Source: an uncultured Alphaproteobacteria bacterium
Lineage (GTDB): Bacteria; Pseudomonadota; Alphaproteobacteria; RF32; CAG-239
Direction: 5' to 3'
Assembly: GCA_949297415.1 (NCBI GenBank)
Contig: CASFSV010000052.1
Span: 1-49,362, forward strand
DNA: 49,362 nt
A program made the translations under genes and the position numbers. Below, one piece after another: positions 43,101 through 48,493 of the stretch. Every line of letters begins with the position of its first letter. The first letter of the stretch is position 1. The notes below the pieces were generated by a model. It searched no databases, was not told the DNA's origin, and worked only from the letters and a program-made list of their open reading frames with translations.

Positions 43101-43291
43101 CAGCTTTGACCTTTATTCTTGGTGTGGCTCCGATGGTTTGGGCGACCGGTGCTTGCTCCGGTTCGCGTGTAGCCGTTGGTGTACCGGTATTCTCTGGTAT
43201 GTTGGTTGGTACAATATGCGGTTTGGTGGTTATTCCTTTACTTTACATCATGATTCAATCTGTTGTGGAGTATCGGAAGAAGGTTAACTAA
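40187..43291 (+). CDS. RND multidrug efflux transporter (AcrB/MexB type, HAE1)
   Basis: A 1034-residue inner-membrane pump. It begins [20 protein letters not shown] and has twelve helices with two large periplasmic loops. The proton-relay Asp pair is in [17 protein letters not shown], and the partner Lys is in [14 protein letters not shown]. Other family marks are [20 protein letters not shown] and [14 protein letters not shown]. It exports drugs, bile salts or detergents with the adaptor upstream. GAGGAG and GAGGGG precede ATG 40187. No TolC-type outer-membrane gene follows: the next gene is an HD protein after a terminator, so the channel must be encoded elsewhere. Confidence 0.96.
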   Translation: MFSKFFIERPRFAVVIAIVMSLAGLIAIFTLPVAMYPEITPPTVTVFADYTGASAETVANTVAIPIEKEVNGVDNMLYMSSSSYNSGNYQLDISFEIGTDPDLAQVKVQNRVQKAINSLPDEVQTRGVNVIKRSSEILAFLQAVSPNGTHDRNFLNNYVTNNIKNNLARQYGVGDVRVMGSDLSMRVWLDADKMAALNLPISTVQNAITSQNYQPSLGSVGAEPNDGTSEIVFSLETKGRLNEAKDFENIIVRTEAEGGLVRLKDIAKVEIGSESYLTVSDVDGQPNVALMLNKLSGANALQAMEAVNAELERLSKYYPEDFDVQVFFDATEFIRVSIEEVVFTLVLTFLLVVLVCYVFLQDWRATLIPSVAIPVSILATFAVMLALGYNLNILTLFGLILAIGLVVDDAIVVVERVLYLMQTENLSPKEASIKAMEQVSSAVVATTLVLLAIFVPIAFMGGVTGRIYQQFAIAISFAVLFSGVNALTLSPALSATLLKPIKPRTSGFLFRFEQIINATKNKYIQAVAWLGRKMAIIVLMVLMLAALNAFSVLNIKSSFLPDEDQGMIMANIQLPEGASGRRTLDVIDKTRDVMKTEDKIKSVMNLRGFSIMAGQGENVGFNVIALKPWSEREDIIDKSSNIRMRLTQELQGITEANIMLFEMPAIPGLGSSNSMDLRLQSIENSDMNQLEKTLNNFLIKLNQLPEVAMAYSTFTSQTPHAYLDINREKAELMDVSIGNIYTTLQTYLGSLYVNDINIGTQANKVMVMADWKYRKNLDSIKNLYVQSNSGQMVPLGSLIDIRRVTLPRSVDRYNQYAAATINIMASENSSSGAAMQAVEKLADEVLSNKYAYEWSGMSLQERRNQGQIGYLVALAILFAYLFLVAQYESWTIPLSVILSVMTAMLGAFVGMFVTGLSLSIYAQLGLVLLVGLAAKNAILIVEFAKEEHERGASIIDAAVVGTKERFRAVLMTALTFILGVAPMVWATGACSGSRVAVGVPVFSGMLVGTICGLVVIPLLYIMIQSVVEYRKKVN

Positions 43292-43298
43292 TGTCATT

Positions 43299-43330
43299 AA
43301 AGGAGTGATACTTTTGTATTGCTCCTTTTT
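43299..43330 (+). terminator. rho-independent terminator after the efflux operon
   Basis: AAAGGAGTGATAC pairs with GTATTGCTCCTTT (two wobbles), then TTTT. Confidence 0.75.
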
Positions 43331-43347
43331 CTTTGGGAGTGTGTCGT

Positions 43348-43998
43348 ATGTTTTCTAGGTCTGATGTTTATGAATATATTAGCGGTTTGTTGCAGTTTGA
43401 TCTGGCACATGGAAGAGAGGCTGGTACATGGTATAAATACCATAATCATGTTTATGGTGTGGGATATTTGGCAGAGAAAATTGCCAATGTTCTGGGAAAT
43501 GTTGATTCCGAAAAAGTGTGGATTTTAGGTGTTATGCATGATGCAGGGAAAATTCATGAACGATTGGAACAGAGATTTCATGGTCTTGTCGGATATGAGT
43601 TCTTTAAAGATAAAGATGATGAAATTGCAAGAATTTCTTTAACGCATACGTTTCATTTTAATCGCATTCCGCCGTATGAAAAAGTGGAGAGGATGTTTTT
43701 TGGTAAAAAAGATGACTATGAGTTTGTTAAATATTTTTTAGCAAAACATCCAGTTAATGAATACGATAAATTGATACAAATGTGTGATAGTTTGGCTAAT
43801 TGTAGCGGTTTTGTTACATTGGAGCAGAGGGGAGAGGAGTTTGCTCAAAGGTATAAAATGCCGGTGCCTGATTATATGATAAAAGGAGCATATCAACTCA
43901 AAGATTATTTTGATAAACGTTTGATGGGTGATGTTTATTCTTTTTATGAAGATATTTCGTGTTATTTTATGCTCAAACCAGGGGTGGATTATAAATGA
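43348..43998 (+). CDS. HD-domain phosphohydrolase-like protein
   Basis: A 216-residue soluble protein with the HD pattern: YHNHVYGVGYLAEKIA (first His), ILGVMHDAGKIHERL (the His-Asp pair), RFHGLVGYEFF and ISLTHTFHFN, then MCDSLAN supplying a late Asp. It probably hydrolyses phosphate esters or nucleotides using metal ions; the substrate is unknown. GGGAG lies before ATG 43348. It stands alone between the efflux operon terminator and tRNA-Glu. Confidence 0.75.
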   Translation: MFSRSDVYEYISGLLQFDLAHGREAGTWYKYHNHVYGVGYLAEKIANVLGNVDSEKVWILGVMHDAGKIHERLEQRFHGLVGYEFFKDKDDEIARISLTHTFHFNRIPPYEKVERMFFGKKDDYEFVKYFLAKHPVNEYDKLIQMCDSLANCSGFVTLEQRGEEFAQRYKMPVPDYMIKGAYQLKDYFDKRLMGDVYSFYEDISCYFMLKPGVDYK

Positions 43999-44083
43999 TT
44001 TAGAGTTTGCAGATATTTTTTTGATAAGGCAGAAAATGCTTGCAATCTGAATTTATTTGTATTATCAAAGAACTGTTTTTAAC

Positions 44084-44159
44084 GGTCCCATCGTCTAGAG
44101 GCCTAGGACGCGGCCCTCTCAAGGCTGCAACACGGGTTCGAATCCCGTTGGGATCACCA
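44084..44159 (+). tRNA. tRNA-Glu (anticodon CTC)
   Basis: Acceptor GGTCCCA/TGGGATC, anticodon stem CGGCC/GGCTG with loop CTCTCAA (anticodon CTC), T-arm GGGTTCGAATCCC, discriminator A and an encoded CCA. It is 76 bases long. Its last bases and terminator are the template of the repeat family that follows. Confidence 0.95.
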
Positions 44160-44335
44160 ATGCAAACAGCAGCCTGCAAAATGGCTGCTTTTTCTTTATT
44201 TTCCAAGGCTTTCAGCGAGTTCGAATGTTCATTTTTTTAATTTCTGGTTTTGGGAGGTTTTTACGAACTCATTTATGCAAAAGTCTTTGTTTTTTAATGT
44301 GTTGAGTGAGTTTAAATCTCGTTAGGTCTCGGGGA
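44153..44335 (+). repeat. repeat R1: tRNA-Glu 3' end, terminator and downstream segment (founder copy)
   Basis: Order of blocks: ATCACCAAT (tRNA end), CAAAC, the terminator hairpin, TTTCCAAGGCTTTCA, an inverted repeat GAGTTCG (44217-44223) with CGAACTC (44264-44270), and a late block AATGTGTT...CTCGTTAG. R3 matches it over nearly the whole length; R2 and R4 match it in part. Confidence 0.8.
44168..44193 (+). terminator. terminator of tRNA-Glu (part of repeat copy R1)
   Basis: AGCAGCC and GGCTGCT arms with an eight-base loop, then TTTTC. The same hairpin, with co-varying loop and arm changes, recurs in repeats R2-R5. Confidence 0.8.
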
Positions 44336-44413
44336 TACTTGTTTGTGATTTTTTTAGTTTTACTTTTTCTTAAAGCTTAATAATTTATAGTCTGATTAAA
44401 GAAAGGATGAGCT

Positions 44414-45004
44414 ATGACGGAAAAAGAAAAAATGTTAGCTGGCGAGCTTTATGATTGTGCCGATGCGGAACTAATGTCTATTTGGTATAAAGGAAAAAAT
44501 TTGGCTCAAAAATATAATAATCTGGCTTATGAAGATAACAAAACTCAGCAGGAAATATTGTCAGAGTTGCTAGGAGAATAGGGAAATAATGTTCAAATTA
44601 CAGCTCCCTTTTATGTTGATTACGGAAAGTTTATTTTTATCGGCGATGATACAGAAATTAATATGAACTGTGTATTTTTGGATTGTAATAAAATTACAAT
44701 CGGTCATCACTGTTTGATTGCACCAAGTGTTCAAATTTATACCGCCTATCATCCTCTCTGTGCTAAAGAACGCTTTGCTAATGATTCAAATTGGGCGGTG
44801 TCTCGTTCGGCACCTGTAAAAATTGGTAATTATTGCTGGATTGGAGGTGGCTCTATTATTTTGCCTGGAGTGGAGATTGGCAACAATTGTGTCATTGGGG
44901 CTGGCAGCGTTGTTACAAAGAACATTCCGGATAATTCCGTGGCGGTTGGCAATCCTTGTCGGGTTATAAAAACCTTGCCTGAAAGCTCGAGAACCGTGAG
45001 TTAA
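44414..45004 (+). pseudogene. maltose/galactoside O-acetyltransferase gene interrupted by an in-frame TAG
   Basis: One reading frame runs from ATG 44414 (AAGGATGAGCT upstream) to the stop at 45002, broken only by TAG 44579-44581. The first part, MTEKEKMLAGELYDCADAEL, is the Mac N-terminal domain. After the TAG the frame continues at once with GNNVQITAPFYVDYGKFIF, the left-handed beta-helix, IYTAYHPLCAKER (active-site His) and IGGGSIILPGVEIG through VGNPCRVIK. Intact relatives have a sense codon at the TAG. Together the two parts give the normal length of about 196 residues of CoA-dependent sugar O-acetyltransferases. It is a recent nonsense mutant, or is read through by a suppressor. It is the single gene between repeats R1 and R2. 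Confidence 0.85.
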
Positions 45005-45177
45005 GCATCACCAATTCAAACGGCAGTCATGATAATGGCTGCTTTTTGCGTAGCTACGGAAACAGGTTTCCTACTTGCGCGACCAACTAACCTTTGCTGC
45101 GGCTAATGCCTAGCAAAGTTAAGAGAAGGTTCTTTTTTTTTCTAGGGCTTTCAACAAGTTCGGATGTTTCATTTTTT
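45001..45177 (+). repeat. repeat R2 of the tRNA-Glu family, with structured insert
   Basis: Contains GTGAGTTAAGCATCACCAAT, CAAACGGCAG, a CAGTCAT/ATGGCTG terminator-like hairpin, then an 86-base insert (listed separately), AGGGCTTTCA and AAGTTCGGATGTTTCATTTT (45156-45175). It ends with the AT-rich leader of the next gene. Confidence 0.8.
45046..45132 (+). repeat. palindromic insert in R2 (copy 1 of 2)
   Basis: It contains the palindrome GTAGCTAC, a GGAAAC/GTTTCC hairpin, and a longer hairpin of CTTTGCT and AGCAAAG arms with inner GGC/GCC pairing. The second copy is in R4. R1, R3 and R5 lack it at the same point, so it is a separable element. Confidence 0.7.
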
Positions 45178-45272
45178 ATTTTTTTTCAGCTTAAAAATTC
45201 TTTACTTTGGTGGGTAAGCATTTTATACTATATACGAAATCAAATAATTGTGTAAATTTTGAATTATTATAT

Positions 45273-45665
45273 ATGGAACTAAATTTAAATGATAAAGACG
45301 TTATGCGTACTATGGGTATTCCTTTTTATCCATTTGCAAAGAGTTTTCATATTAAGCTTGATGGAAACGATTTAGATTATATTGTGAATGTTATAAAGCA
45401 AGATAAATGTTTTTCTTTGATTTTATCAGCTTATTTGACAGAAATAGAAAATGATAAATTATCTAACTTGGAAAAAGCATACATACAAATAAATATTATC
45501 GTTTTTTTTGATAAATTTTATAATGATGTGTGTTGTCCAAGAGGATGTAAGTTGATTTTATTTGCTCTTTTGGGGTTGTATAGAGATTATGTGAAAGAAA
45601 AATTTCCTAATCTGCTATCTGAACGTTATCTTTATGTTGAGAGATGGTTAGAAACAGTTAGATAA
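45273..45665 (+). CDS. unknown protein in interval R2-R3
   Basis: A 130-residue soluble, helix-rich protein (MELNLNDKDVMRTMGIPFYP, FSLILSAYLTEIENDKLSNL, CCPRGCKLILFALLGLYRDY). No family recognised. ATG 45273 has no evident ribosome site; the frame runs back to a TTG at 45207, which would add 22 residues, so the start is uncertain. It is the only gene in its interval. The CC-PRGC pair could bind metal, but that is a guess. Confidence 0.45.
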   Translation: MELNLNDKDVMRTMGIPFYPFAKSFHIKLDGNDLDYIVNVIKQDKCFSLILSAYLTEIENDKLSNLEKAYIQINIIVFFDKFYNDVCCPRGCKLILFALLGLYRDYVKEKFPNLLSERYLYVERWLETVR

Positions 45666-45674
45666 TTCGTAAAG

Positions 45675-45860
45675 CGTGAGTTAATTAACAAATCAAACGG
45701 CAGTCATGAAAATGGCTGCTTTTTCTTTTATTTCCAAGGCTTTCATCAAGTTCGGATGTTTCATTTTCTTTAATAGTCATTTTTTCAAATTGTCCGAACT
45801 TTTTTAATCTTGTTTATTTGTTTTTCAATGTGTTAGTTAAATTATCATCTCGTTAGTTTT
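45675..45860 (+). repeat. repeat R3 of the tRNA-Glu family
   Basis: Starts CGTGAGTTAATTAACAAATC (tRNA-end block diverged), then CAAACGGCAGTCATGAAAAT and GGCTGCTTTTTC, TTTCCAAGGCTTTCATC, a perfect inverted repeat AAGTTCGGA (45748-45756) with TCCGAACTT (45793-45801), and the late AATGTGTTAGTTAAA...CTCGTTAG block shared with R1. Confidence 0.8.
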
Positions 45861-45886
45861 GGATTGACTTTTAGTATAGATTATAT

Positions 45887-45920
45887 AAAAGCCTTACTGC
45901 GAAAATGCGGTAAGGCTTTT
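45887..45920. terminator. terminator of the small minus-strand gene at 45928
   Basis: AAAAGCCTTAC and GTAAGGCTTTT perfect 11-base arms; it works in both directions. Confidence 0.8.
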
Positions 45921-45927
45921 ATATTGT

Positions 45928-46164
45928 TTAATCACCATGAAAATGTTTTCTAACGACATCAGAGACCGAAATCGACAGATTCTTTTCTCTTTGTAAATCC
46001 CATTCTGCTTTTAGCTTAGCAAATTCTTTGACATAATCTTCTGTTTTGAGTCCGGAGGGAGATACTTGGGAACGTTGCAGTTCTAATTCTTCATCGAAGT
46101 ATCCATGCTTTTCGGCCTCAAGTAAGGCGTGTAAATTTAAATAATTTGTTTTTTTGGGTTTCAT
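45928..46164 (-). CDS. small charged protein, unknown function (interval R3-R4)
   Basis: A 78-residue, highly charged helical protein: MKPKKTNYLNLHALLEAEKH, EELELQRSQVSPSG, EDYVKEFAKLKAEWDLQREK, ending SDVVRKHFHGD. Size and charge recall antitoxin or regulator-like proteins, but no motif proves it and no toxin partner adjoins it. Its terminator directly follows. No clear ribosome site precedes the ATG. Confidence 0.5.
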   Translation of the reverse strand: MKPKKTNYLNLHALLEAEKHGYFDEELELQRSQVSPSGLKTEDYVKEFAKLKAEWDLQREKNLSISVSDVVRKHFHGD

Positions 46165-46247
46165 AATAATTATATTTTAGTTTATAAACACTTTGAAAAT
46201 CATATAGCTGTTTTAACTTATTTACTGCTTAATTTGTATTTATTAGG

Positions 46248-46318
46248 TTAAAATACGAAAAGGCAAATAAATATGATAATTCCAATAATAGAATCCAAAA
46301 TCAAAATATTTTTTTCAT
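46248..46318 (-). pseudogene. decayed 5' remnant of a small membrane-protein gene
   Basis: The minus strand at 46318 reads ATGAAAAAAATATTTTGA: a start followed by a stop after five codons, preceded by a leader nearly identical to that of the gene starting at 47474 (ATGAAAAAAGTAAAA). In another frame it encodes hydrophobic residues (ILDSIIGIIIFICLFVF). It looks like a truncated, frameshifted copy of a gene of that type. Confidence 0.45.
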
Positions 46319-46403
46319 ACGCATAAAAATTTAAATTATACAATAATATTGATATCTGACGGTATTGTAGATATTTTTTTTGAAAAGTAAATAAATTCCT
46401 ATT
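46311..46403 (-). repeat. leader duplication, copy 1 (extends into R4)
   Basis: It matches 47466-47557 closely: shared blocks include ATAAAAATTTAAATTATA, AATAATATTG, TATCTG-CGGTA and GAAAAGTAAATAAA. Each copy leads straight into CGTAAACCAT and the tRNA-end block (R4, R6). Confidence 0.75.
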
Positions 46404-46634
46404 CGTAAACCATGGGTTAAGCATCACCAATACAAACGGCAGTCGGTAAAATGGCTGCTGTTTGTGTTGCTACGGAAACAAGTTTCCTACTTGCGCGACC
46501 AACTAACTTTTGCTGTGGCTAAAGCCTAGCGAAGCTAAGAAAAGGTTCTTTTATTTCCAAGGCTTATCTTGAGTTCGAATGTTTCATTTTCAAAAATCAT
46601 CATTTTTTCAATTTGTCCGAACTTCTTTAATCTT
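46404..46634 (+). repeat. repeat R4 of the tRNA-Glu family, with structured insert
   Basis: CGTAAACCATGGGTTAAGCATCACCAAT-type start, then CAAACGGCAGTCGGTAAAAT and GGCTGCTG, the 86-base insert, TTTCCAAGGCTTATCTTGAG, and an inverted repeat GAGTTCGAA (46571-46579) with TCCGAACTT (46616-46624), then TTTAATCTTGTTT as in R3. Confidence 0.8.
46464..46549 (+). repeat. palindromic insert in R4 (copy 2 of 2)
   Basis: It aligns with 45046-45132: GCTACGGAAACAAGTTTCCT, ACTTGCGCGACCAACTAAC, then a CTT-TTGCT hairpin arm and GCCTAGCGAAG. Arm changes relative to copy 1 largely keep the pairing (CTTTGCT/AGCAAAG versus TTGCT/AGCGAAG), suggesting the fold matters. Confidence 0.7.
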
Positions 46635-46718
46635 GTTTTTTCTTTACATTTTTAATGACAATATATAATTTAAGTCAAAATAAAGTAATTATGTTTAACA
46701 ATTAAAATATTATTTATT

Positions 46719-47000
46719 ATGGACAAAATGGTTATACTAGAAATTTCCTTGCTTGTTGTAGGAATATTGATGTTGGGTTATGGTTTTTATCTCTATCCTA
46801 AAGTCTATCGTTGGACCGATTGTGATCAGGATACAGAGACCAATGGTTGGCATGTCTTAAAATTTATTTTTGGTGCAGCTCCAATCCTTATCGTTTTAGG
46901 TGTTTGTGGTTTATTTAAGCTTTCAGACTATGAATTCTTTACCTTATTACTGCTTTCTCCAATATCGGTTTTTATAATTTATCGTCTGAAAAAAGCATAG
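46719..47000 (+). CDS. small membrane protein, unknown function (interval R4-R5)
   Basis: A 93-residue protein with three predicted helices (ILEISLLVVGILMLGYGFYL; FIFGAAPILIVLGVCGLF; FFTLLLLSPISVFIIYRL), with a polar segment RWTDCDQDTETNGWH after the first. No family recognised and no clear ribosome site (AT-rich leader). It is the only gene in its interval. Confidence 0.5.
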   Translation: MDKMVILEISLLVVGILMLGYGFYLYPKVYRWTDCDQDTETNGWHVLKFIFGAAPILIVLGVCGLFKLSDYEFFTLLLLSPISVFIIYRLKKA

Positions 47001-47029
47001 AAGTCTTTTTTAGGGGTATTTATTGTTTT

Positions 47030-47076
47030 ACAATTCAAACGGCAGTCATGAAAATGGCTGCCTTTTCTTTTATTTA
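47030..47076 (+). repeat. repeat R5 of the tRNA-Glu family (short copy)
   Basis: ACAATTCAAACGGCAGTCAT, GAAAATGGCTGCCTTTTC, TTTTATTT. Only the terminator-hairpin block remains; the tRNA-end block and the downstream inverted repeat are lost. Confidence 0.75.
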
Positions 47077-47110
47077 TCTTTGATTTGCATTAGTTGTTTA
47101 TATTCTATGA

Positions 47111-47143
47111 AAAAACAGAAGCTGTTTTAAAGCTTCTGTTTTT
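47111..47143 (-). terminator. terminator of the membrane-protein gene at 47127
   Basis: AAAACAGAAGCT and AGCTTCTGTTTT arms; the stop codon of the minus-strand gene lies in the loop. Confidence 0.75.
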
Positions 47144-47474
47144 GTGATTTTGTAATATTGGGTATACAAATAAAAAATATGGTAAAGGCAAATATTGCCA
47201 ATGCCACTGTTTCAAACAATTTAGTATAAACACCAAGTAGTTCCTCTGTTGCTACCAGAGCAAAAAGTATCCCTGAAAAAATCCAGCCAAGATTAACAGT
47301 CATTAACTTTTGCGGTTTTCTAACTGCTAACAGAATTCCAAAGATGGTACTTACACATACAAAGAAAATGATACCCTGCCAATTTAACTCATGCGTTATT
47401 GACAATGCAAACGATACCATAAGTACAAATAGTGAGGACATCAAAACTAACAATAATTTTTTTACTTTTTTCAT
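47127..47474 (-). CDS. small membrane protein with four helices, unknown function (interval R5-R6)
   Basis: A 115-residue protein with four predicted membrane helices (LLLVLMSSLFVLMVSFALSI; GIIFFVCVSTIFGILLAV; NLGWIFSGILFALVATEELL; TVALAIFAFTIFFICIPNI) and a basic C-terminus. No family recognised. Its leader and first codons are duplicated at 46311 in front of a decayed gene start. A terminator overlaps its stop codon. Confidence 0.55.
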   Translation of the reverse strand: MKKVKKLLLVLMSSLFVLMVSFALSITHELNWQGIIFFVCVSTIFGILLAVRKPQKLMTVNLGWIFSGILFALVATEELLGVYTKLFETVALAIFAFTIFFICIPNITKSQKQKL

Positions 47475-47557
47475 GCGTATAAAAATTTAAATTATAAAAT
47501 AATATTGCTATCTGGCGGTAGTATAGACATTTTTTATGAAAAGTAAATAAAATAACT
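47466..47557 (-). repeat. leader duplication, copy 2 (extends into R6)
   Basis: Counterpart of 46311-46403. Here it is the leader of the intact membrane-protein gene starting at 47474. Confidence 0.75.
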
Positions 47558-47600
47558 CGTAAACCATTAGTTAAGCATTATCAATTCAAACAGTTGTCAT
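47558..47600 (+). repeat. repeat R6, degenerate last copy of the tRNA-Glu family
   Basis: CGTAAACCATTAGTTAAGCA, TTATCAATTCAAACAGTTGT, CAT. The tRNA-end block is recognisable, but the terminator hairpin has decayed. Confidence 0.6.
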
Positions 47601-47794
47601 TACTTTTATTGTCAATGTTTTAGAATGCTTTGTATTTTTCTTTTTAAAAGAGTTATTTTATTGCTTTTTGGGGATTTGTTTTTTTTGTTTAGCTGAGAGG
47701 ATTAATGTTTTTTTAGAAAAGTCAAAAGACGTATCTTGAAAATTTCTTTATCGCCAATACATAAAGCATGTTATGATATTTTTGGAGAGGTAAT
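47601..47794. other. AT-rich non-coding stretch before the DUF378 gene
   Basis: With 47475-47600 (leader copy and R6) this makes a gene-free stretch of 320 bases. A weak promoter-like pair (TTGAAA and TACATA about 16 bases apart) lies near 47736-47763. Nothing else stands out. Confidence 0.35.
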
Positions 47795-47980
47795 ATGTTA
47801 GGTAAAATAGCACTTATTTTAACGATAGTTGGTGGTATTAACTGGGGATTGGTTGGTATTGCTGATTTTAACTTAGTTAATATGCTTTTAGGTTTTGCGC
47901 CAATGTTGGAACGAATTGTTTATATTGTTGTCGGTTTGTCGGCAATTTATGCAGCATACGACATGATGCAAAAGTCTTAA
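47795..47980 (+). CDS. DUF378 family small membrane protein
   Basis: A 61-residue protein with two helices: MLGKIALILTIVGGINWGLV, GIADFNLVNMLLG, then MLERIVYIVVGLSAIYAAYD. The GGINWGLVG stretch and length define DUF378 (YuzA-like), a family of unknown function. GGAGAGG precedes the ATG, and a terminator follows at 48000. Confidence 0.9.
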   Translation: MLGKIALILTIVGGINWGLVGIADFNLVNMLLGFAPMLERIVYIVVGLSAIYAAYDMMQKS

Positions 47981-47999
47981 AATTTAAAAGGTAAAAAGT

Positions 48000-48034
48000 A
48001 AAAGCTCAATCTCTTTTAAGGTTGAGCTTTTTTA
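48000..48034 (+). terminator. rho-independent terminator after the DUF378 gene
   Basis: AAAGCTCAA and TTGAGCTTT arms, then a T-run; it also lies at the end of the convergent gene at 48042. Confidence 0.85.
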
Positions 48035-48041
48035 TTGATAT

Positions 48042-48335
48042 TTATTTTTTCTTGGTGGTTCTTATTGTTAAAATGCTGGTTATCATTAACCCTAAAACAA
48101 CTAAGATAGGCCACGAAGATGATATTGATCCTATTAAATAACTGATATGCAAAACAAGTGCAGCTAATATCAAGAGGAATAATAAGATAAATTGAAAAAA
48201 TACTTTTTTTAATGGCGAGAAATCCTTGCTCTTTTTACATGTTTTCTGCAATTTGCTATACTTGACGAGTGTGCAAATGCATAGAAGTATTTCTATACCG
48301 AAATAAATGCAGATTATGTTTTGCCACTGTTCCAT
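48042..48335 (-). CDS. small membrane protein, unknown function
   Basis: A 97-residue protein with three predicted helices (NIICIYFGIEILLCICTLV; FFQFILLFLLILAALVLHI; WPILVVLGLMITSILTI) and a Lys-rich loop and tail. No family recognised. It converges with the DUF378 gene and shares its terminator region. No strong ribosome site is seen. Confidence 0.55.
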   Translation of the reverse strand: MEQWQNIICIYFGIEILLCICTLVKYSKLQKTCKKSKDFSPLKKVFFQFILLFLLILAALVLHISYLIGSISSSWPILVVLGLMITSILTIRTTKKK

Positions 48336-48493
48336 AATAATTAAATTTAGATGTTAGACATAATTGTTGATTTTAGAGTTTTTTTATAGGATATTTTTTT
48401 TGCAAAATCAATCAATAAAAGTAAGTGGTTTTGGGTGAAATATTTATATATTTACCATATTTTCTATGAAAGGATTAATGCAGAGGTGTTGAA

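Larger units (their letters stand above)
46165..46718. other. 554-base stretch without an intact gene: gene-start remnant, R4 and leader of the next gene
   Basis: It holds the leader of the 45928 gene, the decayed start of a membrane-protein gene (46248-46318), the segment duplicated at 47466, repeat R4 with its insert, and an AT-rich leader. An open frame of 60 codons on the minus strand (46248-46430) crosses the duplicated non-coding segment and is not believed to be a gene. Confidence 0.6.

Noticed and set aside
44040..44240. Open frames across tRNA-Glu and R1
   Set aside because: They translate a tRNA gene and its terminator.
46248..46430. 60-codon minus-strand open frame
   Set aside because: It runs through the duplicated leader segment; its other copy at 47466 is non-coding, so it was treated as leader plus gene remnant.
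44153..47600. CRISPR array or standard integron attC array
   Set aside because: Repeats are too long, too diverged and too far apart for CRISPR. No cas or intI gene is present, and the characteristic attC core sites (GTTRRRY) were not recognised by eye.
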